64,000 nucleotides of DNA from Hyphomicrobiaceae bacterium (GCA_023384095.1 JAHDXT010000008.1:46227-110226); one strand, 5' to 3'. Counted from the first letter of the stretch, positions 28,508 through 38,661 are shown. Notes: generated by a model from the letters alone, not told the origin. Made by a program: numbers and translations.

Positions 28508-28537
28508 CCGCCGCCGAAGGGCGGACGGTCTGTTTTT
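28508..28537 (+). terminator. Intrinsic terminator, probable riboswitch expression platform
   Basis: CCGCCGC-CGAAGG-GCGG-A-CGG forms a GC-rich stem with one bulge, followed after four bases by TTTTT. It lies between the aptamer and btuB, so ligand-dependent transcription termination is the likely mode of control. Many proteobacterial cobalamin riboswitches instead occlude the ribosome-binding site. Bases 28383-28507 show no other gene. Confidence 0.7.
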
Positions 28538-28622
28538 GTGTCGGCCGCATGCAAGCGTCGGTTCCAGCGTCTCCCGTTGCTGTTGCGTTGCTCCCACGCC
28601 TAGTCAGTCGTGCGGAGCAGTC

Positions 28623-30815
28623 ATGTCCACGAGTCGATCAGCGTCGAACGCGTATCTCGCCCGTCTTCTCTCCTCCATCGCTCTGGTTCCTCCCCTGGCC
28701 GCTGCGGCCTTGTCGCCGGCCGCTGCACAGCAGGTGCTGCCCGGCATCCTCGTCGAGGGCGCCACGCTGGAGGCGCCGCCCGCGCGCCGGCCCAGGCCGG
28801 CCGCCGCCGCGTCGTCGCCGGGCACGGCCACGCAAGTCCCTGCGGAGGAGGCAGAGGCCTCCGGCGCACCGGATGAGGAAGCCGGCATACCGGCGGCCCG
28901 CCTCGGCACCTCTGTTACGGTGGTCACCGGCGAGGACCTGCAGCGGCAACAGGTGCGCCACGCGGCCGATGCCCTGCGCAGCCTGCCGGGAGTATCGGTC
29001 AGCCGTACGGGCTCGCCGGCAGGCTTGACGCAGGTGCGCCTCCGCGGCGCCGAGGCGAACCACACGCTCGTCCTCATCGACGGCGTGGAGGCGAACGCCG
29101 GCAGCGATGGGACGTTCGATTTCTCCGACCTGCTCACCGAGGACATCGAACGCATCGAGGTGATCCGCGGGCCGCAGAGTGCGCTCTACGGCTCGAACGC
29201 CGTCGGCGGAGTTATCAACGTCATCACCAAGAGCGGCAAGGGACCCCTGCGGGTCGCGTCCCGCATCGAAGGCGGCTCGTTCGGGACCAAGGAGGGCGCC
29301 GCGCGCATCTCCGGCGGGACGGACCGCGTCTGGGGATCGGTGACGGTGCAGCACCGGCGCAGCGACGGCTTCAACATCGCCCCGGAAGGGGCGCTCGGCG
29401 AGGAGGACGGCAACCGCCTGACGTCGTTCTCGGCCAGGGCCGGGGCCATGCTGGCGGACAACGTGCGGCTGGACCTCGGCCTGCGACGTGTCGAGAAGCG
29501 GGGTGACCGCGACGACCAGACCGCCTTCGACACCCGCGACGGCTTCATCATTGCCAGCGACAGCTTCTCCCATTTCAACTCGACCGTCCTCCTGATGGGG
29601 GCCGACCTGCGCTGGGACATGCTGGGCGGAGACCTCACCCACGTATTCAAAGCGACGCGGAACGTGACGACCCGGGACGATGTGCAGATCGCCGACTTCG
29701 ACGAGGTCGGCGACGGCAGCGGCTTCGGCAACGGCTTCGGTCCGCCGTCCCCGTTCGAGAACACGGATGAGGCATACAAACTCGCCTATCAGGCCACGTA
29801 CCGTTTCGCGACGCCCGGGCTGATGGCGAGGCACAGCGTGACGGGACTCGTCGAGCGCGAGCGCGAGGCGTTCAAGACGCGCTCCGACTTCGGCTCAGCC
29901 AATGCGGCGCGCAGCCAGACCGCGTTCGCAGGGGAATGGCGCGGCGAATTTCTCGACCGGGTGTTTCTCTCGGCGGGCCTGCGCCATGACGACAACGATT
30001 CCTTCAACGACTTCACCACCTGGCGGACCGGCATATCCGTGCCGATCCCGGAGATCGGGGTGCGCCCCCACGCCAGCGCCGGCACCGGGGTCAAGGCGCC
30101 GACGCTCATCGAGCAGTTCGGGACGACGGCCAATTTCGTCTCCAACCCCGGCCTCGAGCCGGAGGAAAGCCTCGGCTGGGATGCGGGCGTCGAGCTCACC
30201 TTCCTCGCCGGCCGGGCCGTCGTGGACGTGACCTATTTTTCGGCCGACCTCAAGAACAAGATCCGGACGGAGTTCATCAGCATGTTCGATCCGGGCCGTA
30301 TCATCGACTGCAATCCCGGCGACCTCTTCTGCTCGTATCCGATCAATCTCGATGGCAAGGCGAAGCGCAAGGGCGTCGAGATCGCAAGCCGGCTGCAGGT
30401 CCTCCCCAACCTGAGCCTGGGGCTCGCCTATACCTATCTCGACGCCGTCGAGGAGGGGGGGGCGCGGGAGATCCGCCGGCCGCCGCATTCGGCCCGCGCC
30501 GACGTGACCTATGGGTTCGACGAGGGCCGCGGGCTATTCCAGCTCGCCGCCGTGTACAACGGCGAAGCCGACGACGAGGCATTCGGCGCGCCGTTCTTCT
30601 CCCCCGTCGTCAGGCTGGCGCTCGACGACTATTGGCTGGTGTCGGCCGCGGCGTCATACAAGGTGCAACCGGGCCTCGAGATTTACGGCCGGGTGGAAAA
30701 TCTCTTCGACGAGAGCTACGAGGAGATCTTCGGCTACGATACGGCAGGAATCGCCGCCTATGCGGGTCTCCGCCTGACCCTGGAGGATGGCCGTCTCGCG
30801 ACGGGAGTGAAATGA
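28623..30815 (+). CDS. btuB: TonB-dependent vitamin B12 receptor
   Basis: A 730-residue outer-membrane receptor. A signal peptide (cleavage near PAAAQ, about 35) is followed by a Pro/Ala/Glu-rich spacer. The plug domain has VRLRGAEANHTLVLIDGVEAN and ERIEVIRGPQSALYGSNAVGGVINVITK. The beta-barrel ends YAGLRLTLEDGR with a non-aromatic final residue (K), a little atypical for BAM recognition. The TonB box is not obvious but may be the GILVEGATLE stretch. GGAG lies 5 bases before the ATG. It follows a cobalamin riboswitch and overlaps btuF by 4 bases. Confidence 0.93.
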   Translation: MSTSRSASNAYLARLLSSIALVPPLAAAALSPAAAQQVLPGILVEGATLEAPPARRPRPAAAASSPGTATQVPAEEAEASGAPDEEAGIPAARLGTSVTVVTGEDLQRQQVRHAADALRSLPGVSVSRTGSPAGLTQVRLRGAEANHTLVLIDGVEANAGSDGTFDFSDLLTEDIERIEVIRGPQSALYGSNAVGGVINVITKSGKGPLRVASRIEGGSFGTKEGAARISGGTDRVWGSVTVQHRRSDGFNIAPEGALGEEDGNRLTSFSARAGAMLADNVRLDLGLRRVEKRGDRDDQTAFDTRDGFIIASDSFSHFNSTVLLMGADLRWDMLGGDLTHVFKATRNVTTRDDVQIADFDEVGDGSGFGNGFGPPSPFENTDEAYKLAYQATYRFATPGLMARHSVTGLVEREREAFKTRSDFGSANAARSQTAFAGEWRGEFLDRVFLSAGLRHDDNDSFNDFTTWRTGISVPIPEIGVRPHASAGTGVKAPTLIEQFGTTANFVSNPGLEPEESLGWDAGVELTFLAGRAVVDVTYFSADLKNKIRTEFISMFDPGRIIDCNPGDLFCSYPINLDGKAKRKGVEIASRLQVLPNLSLGLAYTYLDAVEEGGAREIRRPPHSARADVTYGFDEGRGLFQLAAVYNGEADDEAFGAPFFSPVVRLALDDYWLVSAAASYKVQPGLEIYGRVENLFDESYEEIFGYDTAGIAAYAGLRLTLEDGRLATGVK

Positions 30816-31678
30816 GAATTGGTCTGTGGCGAGAGATTACCGGGCTTGGGGCCGCGGCGCTTGCCGCGGTCCTGGCGCTCGCTTGCTCGGCGGCCGCCGA
30901 GCCGGCCCGCCGCATCGTCTCGCTCAATCTCTGCATCGACCCCATCGTGCTCGACCTCGTGCCGCGCGAGCGCATCCAGGCGCTGAGCTGGGTCTCCTCC
31001 GACCCCAACGTCTCGCCCATCATAGATCGGATCGCCGGCATCCGGCTGGTGCGCGGCACGGCGGAGGAGGTCCTGGCGCTCGAGCCCGACCTCGTGCTGG
31101 CGGGCGCGCATACGACACCGGCGACCGTCGACCTGCTGCGCCGCCTCGGCCAGCGCGTCGAGGTGATCCCCATGGCGACGACGATCGAGGGTATCGCCAA
31201 AGTGATCCGCGCCATCGCGGCAGCCGTCGGCGAGCCCGCGCGCGGGGAGGCCATGGTCGCGGACTTCGACCGGCGGCTGGCTAAGGCACGCGCGCACGGC
31301 CCCGAGCGTCCCGAGGCCGTCGTCTATCAGGCCAATAGCATCGTGTCGCCGAGCGGGACGCTGGCCGCCGCGGCCCTCGAGGCCGCCGGCTTCTCCAATG
31401 CCGCGGACCGGGTGGCGCTCACGCCGGGCGAGCGCATCGATCTGGAGACGCTGGTCGTGAACCCGCCCGATCTCGTCGCGCTCGGTCAGCAGGCGACGAC
31501 CTATCGCACGCCCGTGGCCGACAACCTGCGGCATCCGGCGCTCGCCCATGTGCTCGCCGAGCGCGCTCACGTCGATCTGCCGATGCCGCTGTGGCTGTGC
31601 GGGACGCCGCACGTGGCCGACGCCGTGGCGACGCTGGCCCGCGCCCGCCGGGCCATCCTCGAACAGGCACGCAATTGA
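30812..31678 (+). CDS. btuF: Cobalamin ABC transporter substrate-binding protein
   Basis: A 288-residue periplasmic binding protein with an N-terminal signal (LGAAALAAVLALACSAAAE). The cysteine in ALACSAAAE could alternatively be a lipobox. RRIVSLNLCIDPIVLDLV is the class III binding-protein start, followed by EEVLALEPDLVLAG and a final LWLCGTPHVADAVATL. ATG overlaps the btuB stop as ATGA. It hands B12 to BtuCD, encoded next. Confidence 0.9.
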   Translation: MRIGLWREITGLGAAALAAVLALACSAAAEPARRIVSLNLCIDPIVLDLVPRERIQALSWVSSDPNVSPIIDRIAGIRLVRGTAEEVLALEPDLVLAGAHTTPATVDLLRRLGQRVEVIPMATTIEGIAKVIRAIAAAVGEPARGEAMVADFDRRLAKARAHGPERPEAVVYQANSIVSPSGTLAAAALEAAGFSNAADRVALTPGERIDLETLVVNPPDLVALGQQATTYRTPVADNLRHPALAHVLAERAHVDLPMPLWLCGTPHVADAVATLARARRAILEQARN

Positions 31679-31698
31679 TCCGGCAAGGTACAGGGCAA

Positions 31699-32666
31699 AT
31701 GCTCGATCGGCGCTGGGCGGTGGCCTGGGTCGCGGCGATTGCCGCACTCGCGTTCCTGGTCTCGCTGCTGATCGGCCCCGGCGGTTTCGGGCTGCCGGTC
31801 GGAGAGCGCGCCTTCGGCCTCGTGTTCTGGGAGATCCGGCTGCCGCGGGCGCTACTGGGGGCGCTGGTCGGGGCGGCGCTCGCAATGTCCGGCGCGGCGC
31901 TGCAGGGCTATCTGCGCAACCCGCTCGCCGAGCCGGGGCTGCTGGGCGTCACGGGCGGGGCCTCGCTCGGCGCGGTGATCGCCATCCATACGGGGGCAGC
32001 GGCAGCGTTCGCGGCGGCGCTGCCGGTCGGCGGCCTCGCCGGAGCGGCTCTCGCCGCGACGGCCGTTCTGATGCTGGCGGGCGCCCACACCGGACCGCTG
32101 ACGCTGATCCTCGCTGGCGTCGCCATGTCGAGCGTCGCCGGCGCGCTGACGGCGCTGGCGGTGAACCTGTCGCCCAACCCGTTCGCCTCTGTCGAGATCG
32201 TCTTCTGGATGCTGGGCTCGCTCAGCGACCGCAGCCTCGTGCACGTGTGGCTCGCCGCGCCGTTCATCGTCACGGGCCTGCTCGTGCTGTCGCGCACCGG
32301 TGTGGCGCTCGATGCGCTGGCGCTCGGCGAGGACGCGGCGCTCAATCTCGGCGCCAATCTCGCGCGCGTCCGCCTCATGGTGGTCATCGGCTCGGCTCTG
32401 GCGGTGGGCGCGGCGACGGCGGTCGCCGGGGCCATCGGCTTCGTCGGCCTGATCGTGCCGCACATGCTCAGGCCGCTGGTCGGCTACCTGCCGAGCCGGC
32501 TGATGACGGCGAGCGCGCTCGCCGGAGCGGCGCTGGTGCTGGCGGCGGACGTGACCCTGCGGCTGCTGCCGTCCGCCATCGACATCAGGCTCGGCGTCGC
32601 CACCGCCATCATCGGCGCGCCGTTCTTCCTGTGGCTGGTGCTGAAGACCCGGCGGGAGCTTCTGCC

Positions 32667-32670
<4 letters not shown>
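31699..32670 (+). CDS. btuC: Cobalamin ABC transporter permease
   Basis: A 323-residue FecCD/BtuC-type permease with about 9-10 helices. Family signatures include RLPRALLGALVGAALAMSGAALQGYLRNPLAEPGLLGVTGGASLGAV and the coupling-helix region GAIGFVGLIVPHMLRPLVG. The ATG at 31699 is used; an upstream TTG overlapping the btuF stop is possible. The stop overlaps the btuD start as ATGA. Confidence 0.92.
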
Positions 32671-33482
<812 letters not shown>

Positions 33483-33484
33483 AC

Positions 33485-34564
33485 GTGACCAAAGCGACCC
33501 GGCGGCCGGTCAATCTGGCGCTGCAGGGCGGCGGTGCGCATGGCGCCTTCACTTGGGGGGTGCTCGACGAGCTGCTGCAGGACGGTGGTGTGTCGTTCGG
33601 ATGGATGAGCGCCACCAGCGCCGGCGCGGTCAACGCCGCGGCTGTCGCCTCGGGACTCGCGACGGGCGGTCCCCCGGAAGCCCAGAAAACGCTGCGGAAG
33701 GTCTGGGAGGCGGTCGAGGCCGCCGGCGTGCCCGACCTGCTGCGGTTCAATCCGTTTTTCGCCGGACTGGCGCAGGGGGCGCCCGTTCCCGGCATGTCCG
33801 GCCTGCTGTCGCCCTACGATTTCAACCCGCTCGGGTTCGACCCGCTCCGCCGCTTGCTGACGACCCATATCGACTTCGAGCGGATACGCACGTCGGCGCC
33901 GGTCGAGCTGCTGATCGCCGCGACGGATGTCGCGACCGGCCGGGCCCGCCTGTTCCGCAGGTCCGAGCTGACGGTCGAGGCCGTGCTCGCCTCGGCTTGC
34001 CTGCCGACGCTGCACCACGCGGTGGTGATCGACGGCCGCGCCTACTGGGACGGCGGGTTCTCCGCCAACCCCGATCTCCTCACCCTGGCGGCCGAGAGTC
34101 CGGTGGAGGACACGCTCATCGTGCAGCTCAACCCGCTGCAGCACGCAGGCATGCCGCGATCCTCGCGCGAGATCGCCGGGCGGATCAACGCCATCACCTT
34201 CAACCAGCCGCTGTTGCGCGACGCCGAGGCGATCGTGGCGGCCAGGGAGACCAGGCTCGGCTGGCTCATCGGGCGACGGGGCCGGACGGCACGATTGAAG
34301 CGGCACCGCTTTCACCTGATCGAGGCCGGCCGCTATACGGCTGGACTGAGCGCCGACAGCAAGCTGAAGCCCGACAAGGGGCTGCTCACGTATCTGCATG
34401 GCGCCGGCCGGATCGAGACGAGGAAATGGCTCGATCGGCATCGCGCCAGCCTGGGCCGGCGATCGACCGTCGACCTCAGGTCGCATTATCTGGACGCTGC
34501 GGCACCGGATCTGTCCGAAGCCCTTACCGTCGTCGATCCGAATCCCGTCGTGGCGAGGCTGTGA
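33485..34564 (+). CDS. Patatin-like phospholipase
   Basis: A 359-residue serine lipase of the patatin family. The oxyanion loop QGGGAHGAF is at residues 14-22. The nucleophile S45 lies in ATSAG (a GxSxG variant with Ala in first position), and the dyad aspartate in YWDGGFSANP. The C-terminal third is basic and of unknown function. The start is a GTG at 33485, two bases past btuD, with a weak ribosome-binding site, suggesting coupled translation. No signal peptide, so a cytosolic acyl hydrolase is expected. Its role beside B12 uptake genes is unexplained. Confidence 0.88.
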   Translation: MTKATRRPVNLALQGGGAHGAFTWGVLDELLQDGGVSFGWMSATSAGAVNAAAVASGLATGGPPEAQKTLRKVWEAVEAAGVPDLLRFNPFFAGLAQGAPVPGMSGLLSPYDFNPLGFDPLRRLLTTHIDFERIRTSAPVELLIAATDVATGRARLFRRSELTVEAVLASACLPTLHHAVVIDGRAYWDGGFSANPDLLTLAAESPVEDTLIVQLNPLQHAGMPRSSREIAGRINAITFNQPLLRDAEAIVAARETRLGWLIGRRGRTARLKRHRFHLIEAGRYTAGLSADSKLKPDKGLLTYLHGAGRIETRKWLDRHRASLGRRSTVDLRSHYLDAAAPDLSEALTVVDPNPVVARL

Positions 34565-34628
34565 GCATCCCGACAAGGCGCACCGGTCATAAGCTATCCA
34601 AGCGAGCCCGATCCGATAGGGTGGTGAG

Positions 34629-35627
34629 ATGACATCCGCCCGCATGGCGATGGGCATCGCCGCATTGCTGCTGACGGCCGCCCTTTGGGGCAGCAACCAC
34701 GTCGTGCTGCGCTCCGCGCACGAGTTGATGCCGCTGCCGGCCATGGCGTTCTGGCGATGGGCCCTGGCGCTCGTGATCCTCACGCCGCTCGCGTGGCCGC
34801 TGATACGACGCTATCGCGAGCCGCTGCTCGACCGCCGGCGCGACGTCGCGCTGGCCGGCGCCATCGGCGTGGGACTGTTCTCGTTTCTCCTGCTCGGGGG
34901 CGTCTATCAGAGCCTGGCGCTCGAGGTCGGCATGATCAATGCCACGACGCCGGCCTGGGTGGCTCTGCTGGCCTGGAGCACGGGGCAGAACCCGACCGGC
35001 TGGAAGGGCTGGGCCGGTCTCGGCCTCGCCTTCCTGGGCACGGTGGTGATCCTGGCCAAGGGCAGCCTCGCGGTGCTCGGCGCGCTCGACATCCGCCTCG
35101 GCAACCTGTGGTCGCTGCTCGCGGCCATGGTCTTCGCCTGGTTCTCGATCAGGATCAAGGTCTTGAGCAAGGAGATCGGAGCACTGACGCTGACGGTGGC
35201 GACCGCCTGGGCGGGGCTCGTCGCGGTGATGCTGCCGGTCTATGTCTTATGGCTGGCGACGGGCGGCGCGGTTCTCGTCTACGAGGCGCACGATCTGCGC
35301 TACGCCTTCTCAGCAGTGGCTTACGCCGGGCTCGGGCCGGCGCTGATCGGCAACGTCTGCTATCTCTTCGGGGTCGCTGTGCTCGGGCCGCAGCGCGCGG
35401 CGGCGTTCATCTACCTTGCCCCGGTGTTCTCGGCCGTGCTCTCGGTGGTGTGGCTCGGCGAGGTGCTGCAGGGCTTTCATTTCATCGGGTTCGTGCTGAT
35501 CGTGTCGGGCCTCGTGATGGTGAACATCGACCAGCGCCGCTCCTCCATGCCGCCGCAGCAACGCGGCCGCCGGGCAACGGCCGGCACTCCGAGGAAAACC
35601 ACCGACGGCGGCGGCCTGGCGTCATAG
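34629..35627 (+). CDS. EamA/DMT-family transporter
   Basis: A 332-residue membrane protein with about 10 helices in two EamA repeats, beginning ALLLTAALWGSNHVVLRSA. The C-terminal repeat ends with PVFSAVLSVVWLGEVLQGFHFIGFVLIVSGLV, a family signature. The tail of about 30 residues is hydrophilic. Substrate unknown (the family exports amino acids and other metabolites). GGTGGTGAG lies before the ATG. Its end overlaps the end of the convergent GntR gene by six bases. Confidence 0.9.
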   Translation: MTSARMAMGIAALLLTAALWGSNHVVLRSAHELMPLPAMAFWRWALALVILTPLAWPLIRRYREPLLDRRRDVALAGAIGVGLFSFLLLGGVYQSLALEVGMINATTPAWVALLAWSTGQNPTGWKGWAGLGLAFLGTVVILAKGSLAVLGALDIRLGNLWSLLAAMVFAWFSIRIKVLSKEIGALTLTVATAWAGLVAVMLPVYVLWLATGGAVLVYEAHDLRYAFSAVAYAGLGPALIGNVCYLFGVAVLGPQRAAAFIYLAPVFSAVLSVVWLGEVLQGFHFIGFVLIVSGLVMVNIDQRRSSMPPQQRGRRATAGTPRKTTDGGGLAS

Positions 35628-36350
35628 ACCTTCGCTGCCGCAGCGCGCCAGCAGCCGCAGCAGCAAGGTCCCCGCCTTCTGCCGGTGCCGGCGATGGGTG
35701 GACGCGGACGTCTCGCCATCGCGCTTGCGGATCGCCTCGACTAGGGCGGCGTGCTCGCGATTCGAGTCGACCGGCTTCGGCCGGAGCTTCAGGGTCTGCA
35801 TGCGCGCCCGGTGCGCCTGATCGCGGAACGTCGCCACGACCTGGCTCAGCCGCGAATTGCCGGCGAGGTCGACGAGGAGGGCGTGGAATATTTCATCGCT
35901 GCGCGCCCAGGATCCGAGGTCGTCGCGCTCCAGCGCCGTTTCCATGTCGCTGACGGCCTGCTCGAGCAGGCGCGTCTCCTTGCGCGACAGCCCGCGCTCG
36001 GCGACCTTGCGCGCAGCCAGCGCCTCCAGCTCCGTCATGACCTCGTAGATCTCGCGCATGTCGTCGACCGACACCGGCAGGACGCGCGCGCCGTGCCGCG
36101 GCCTGACCTCGACGAGCCGCTCGTCGCTGAGCCGGATCAGCGCCTCGCGTACCGGGGTGCGGCTCATGCCGAGGGCGTCCGCGAGCTCCTGCTCGAGGTA
36201 CTGCGCGTTGGGCGGCATCTCGTTGTCGAGGATGCGGCGCCGAAGCTCGCGGTAGGCACGCAGCGTCTGCGGCATCCGGTGCAGATCGCCGGCCTCGGGG
36301 CTCGCGTCGTCTGCGGGCCATGGCGCACTGTCGTGCCTGTCGCGCTGCAT
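35622..36350 (-). CDS. GntR-family (FCD-type) transcriptional regulator
   Basis: A 242-residue regulator. The wHTH (LRRRILDNEMPPNAQYLEQELADALGMSRTPVREALIRLSDERLVEVRPRHGARV) is followed by an FCD ligand domain of about 140 residues with DMREIYEVMTELEALAARKVAE and an HALLVDLAGNSRL histidine segment. FCD proteins sense small organic acids. It is divergent from the FAH-family gene across a 280-base gap with a GTATAC-centred site, so it probably controls that enzyme. An internal ATG 25 codons on is an alternative start. Confidence 0.9.
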   Translation of the reverse strand: MQRDRHDSAPWPADDASPEAGDLHRMPQTLRAYRELRRRILDNEMPPNAQYLEQELADALGMSRTPVREALIRLSDERLVEVRPRHGARVLPVSVDDMREIYEVMTELEALAARKVAERGLSRKETRLLEQAVSDMETALERDDLGSWARSDEIFHALLVDLAGNSRLSQVVATFRDQAHRARMQTLKLRPKPVDSNREHAALVEAIRKRDGETSASTHRRHRQKAGTLLLRLLARCGSEGL

Positions 36351-36556
36351 GTCCGCCTCGCATCTCCTCGAGAAAGCATCGGTCCGCGCATAGTGGTCCG
36401 GTGCAGGCCAGCGGTAAACCCCGGGCCACGAGGGTGTCCGCGGCACGCTCGACGGCATCGTCGGTCTCCTCGTCCGGCTCGGCGGGACCGAGACGGGGCT
36501 GGGCACGAGTGGACGAGACGTCCTACGATGAGCGCACTTGGCCGCAGCCGCGGGTA

Positions 36557-36566
36557 ATGTATACGT
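36557..36566. promoter_or_regulatory. GTATAC-centred site, candidate GntR/FCD operator
   Basis: ATGTATACGT in an AT-rich island (GGTAATGTATACGTAATT) lies 65 bases upstream of the FAH-family start in the divergent region. FCD-type GntR regulators often bind TNGTATACNA-like palindromes; the core GTATAC is perfect here and the flanks partly match. Bases 36351-36630 hold no gene. Confidence 0.5.
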
Positions 36567-36630
36567 AATTGCCTGCCGCGCTGTCAAACGCCTGCCGCCT
36601 CTGCACGTTGGGACCGGAGGGAGAGCGCCC

Positions 36631-37806
36631 ATGCGCGAGCGAATGTCGGAGAGCCTGACCTTGCCGAGCGACGGCACAGCCGGCGCGCTCGCCGGCCGCG
36701 TGTGGCGCCCCGACCTCGAAGGCCCATCCGTCGTCGCGATCCGCAGCGGCGGCGTCTACGACATCAGCCGGCTTGCGCCGACCATGCGCGACCTGTGCGA
36801 GGCCGAGGACCCCGCCGGCATCGTCCGCTCGGGCGGGGGCGAGCGGGTCGGTGCATTGTCGGACATCCTTTCCAATACGCCCGAGGCCGACCGGGATGCC
36901 GCCGAGCCCTGGCTGCTGGCGCCCATCGATCTGCAGGCCGTCAAGGCTGCGGGCGTCACCTTCGCCAGGTCGTTGCTCGAGCGCGTCATCGAGGAGCAGG
37001 CGAAGGGCGCGCCCGAGAAGGCCGAGGCGATACGCGCCGAGGTCGAGAAGGGGCTCGGCGGCGACCTGCGGCGGCTGAAGCCGGGGTCGCGCGAGGCTCT
37101 CGAGCTCAAGAAGGTGCTGATCGCCCAGGGCGCCTGGTCACAGTACCTCGAGGTCGGCATCGGCGAGGACGCGGAAATCTTCACCAAGGCCCAGCCGATG
37201 TCCGCCGTCGGCCACGGCATGGACGCCGGCCTGCACCCCCGCTCCACCTGGAACAACCCGGAGCCCGAGGTGGTGCTGGTCGTCTCGTCGGCCGGCCGCA
37301 TCGCCGGCGCGACGCTCGGCAACGACGTGAACCTGCGGGACTTCGAGGGCCGTTCGGCGCTTCTGCTGTCGAAGGCCAAGGACAACAACGCCAGCGCGGC
37401 GCTGGGGCCGTTCATCCGCTTTTTCGACGATCAGTTCAGCCTCGACACGGTGCGCCGCATGGACGTGCTCCTGACCGTCGAGGGCAGCGACGGCTTCCGC
37501 CTCACGGGCAGGTCCAGCATGACCGAGATCGCCCGCGATCCCGCCGATCTCGTGGCCGAGATGATCGGCAGGACGCACCAGTACCCGGACGGCGCCGTCC
37601 TCTATCTCGGCACCATGTTCGCGCCGACGGAGGACCGCGGCGCCAAGGGCATGGGCTTCACGCACAAGACCGGGGACATCGTCACGATCCGAGCCGCCGG
37701 GCTCGGCGGCCTGACGAACCGCATGACGAGCTCCGACGAGGCGCCGCGCTGGACCTTCGGCGCCGGCGACCTGATGCGCAATCTCGCCCGCCGCGGACTG
37801 CTTTGA
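36631..37806 (+). CDS. Fumarylacetoacetate hydrolase family protein
   Basis: A 391-residue FAH-fold enzyme. Metal-binding and core motifs are SAVGHGMDAGLHPRSTWNNPEPEVVLVVS (Glu ligands) and GNDVNLRDFEGRSALLLSKAKD. The later GTMFAPTEDRGAKGMGFTHKTGDIVTI also belongs to the family. The length and the helical N-terminal part (about 1-150) match the 2-keto-3-deoxy-sugar-acid dehydratase/hydrolase branch rather than the short FAH hydrolases (inference). GGAGGGAGAG lies 5 bases before the ATG. The divergent GntR regulator suggests induction by a sugar acid. Confidence 0.85.
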   Translation: MRERMSESLTLPSDGTAGALAGRVWRPDLEGPSVVAIRSGGVYDISRLAPTMRDLCEAEDPAGIVRSGGGERVGALSDILSNTPEADRDAAEPWLLAPIDLQAVKAAGVTFARSLLERVIEEQAKGAPEKAEAIRAEVEKGLGGDLRRLKPGSREALELKKVLIAQGAWSQYLEVGIGEDAEIFTKAQPMSAVGHGMDAGLHPRSTWNNPEPEVVLVVSSAGRIAGATLGNDVNLRDFEGRSALLLSKAKDNNASAALGPFIRFFDDQFSLDTVRRMDVLLTVEGSDGFRLTGRSSMTEIARDPADLVAEMIGRTHQYPDGAVLYLGTMFAPTEDRGAKGMGFTHKTGDIVTIRAAGLGGLTNRMTSSDEAPRWTFGAGDLMRNLARRGLL

Positions 37807-37864
37807 GCCGCCGGCGACGGGTGGCCTATGGCGACTGCGGCTTCGGGCTTCCACCGGCCGGGGG

Positions 37865-37889
37865 CCTCTCCCCGCGGCGCGGGGAGAGG
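37865..37889. terminator. Perfect 11-bp hairpin between convergent genes
   Basis: CCTCTCCCCGC-GGC-GCGGGGAGAGG lies between the stops of the FAH-family and peroxiredoxin genes. The same CTCTCCCC...GGGGAGAG module recurs near 54,080-54,256, so it is a dispersed palindrome that may also end both transcripts. Confidence 0.55.
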
Positions 37890-37899
37890 GAGAGCCAGC

Positions 37900-38559
37900 T
37901 CACTTCGGCTGCGGCACGATGCGCATGTAGGGCCGCGGCGCCTTCCAGCCCTGCGGATACTGCTTGCGGGCCTCCTCGTCCGAGACCGAGCCGAGGATGA
38001 TCACATCGCCGCCCTGCTGCCAGTTGGCCGGGGTCGCCACCTTGTGCCTGGCCGTGAGTTGCAGCGCGTCGATGACCCTCAACACCTCGTCGAAATTGCG
38101 CCCGGTGCTCATCGGATAGGTGAGGATCAGCTTGATCTGCTTGTCCGGCCCGATGACGAACACGTTGCGCACGGTGGCGTTGTCCTGCGGTGTGCGGCCA
38201 TCTGCGGACGTGCCCGCGTCGGCCGGCAGCATGCCGTAGAGCTTCGAGACCGCGAGGTCCGAGTCGCCGATCATCGGGTAGTTCGGCGCCGCGCCCTGGG
38301 TCTCCTCGATGTCCTTCGACCACTTCTTGTGGCTGTCCACCGGATCGACGCTGAGGCCGATGATCTTCACTCCGCGACGGTCGAACTCCGGCTTCAGCTT
38401 GGCCATGGTGCCCAGCTCGGTGGTGCAGACGGGCGTGAAGTCTTTGGGATGCGAGAAGAGAACGCACCAGGAATCGCCGATCCAGTCATGGAAGCGTATG
38501 CGGCCCGCAGTGGTCTCGGCCGCGAAATCGGGAGCGGTGCTGTTGATCTGCAGAGCCAT
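37900..38559 (-). CDS. 1-Cys peroxiredoxin (Prx6 type)
   Basis: A 219-residue thiol peroxidase. The peroxidatic cysteine is C45 in DFTPVCTTELG, and the resolving cysteine of 2-Cys enzymes is absent, as expected of Prx6-type proteins. VSVDPVDSHKKW-like SVDPVDSHKKWSKDI and the C-terminal PANWQQGGDVIILGSVSDEEA segment are characteristic of this subfamily. It reduces peroxides in the cytosol. AAGGAG is 6 bases before the ATG. It is convergent with the FAH-family gene. Confidence 0.94.
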   Translation of the reverse strand: MALQINSTAPDFAAETTAGRIRFHDWIGDSWCVLFSHPKDFTPVCTTELGTMAKLKPEFDRRGVKIIGLSVDPVDSHKKWSKDIEETQGAAPNYPMIGDSDLAVSKLYGMLPADAGTSADGRTPQDNATVRNVFVIGPDKQIKLILTYPMSTGRNFDEVLRVIDALQLTARHKVATPANWQQGGDVIILGSVSDEEARKQYPQGWKAPRPYMRIVPQPK

Positions 38560-38661
38560 TGCAGTCTCCTTGTGGTTGGCCGGCACAGCCCAGCGCTTTC
38601 CGGCCGCGCCGGACCGAGCTGTGCCGGGGCTGTCGTGTGCCGTCTCGCATCTGCCGGCCAG

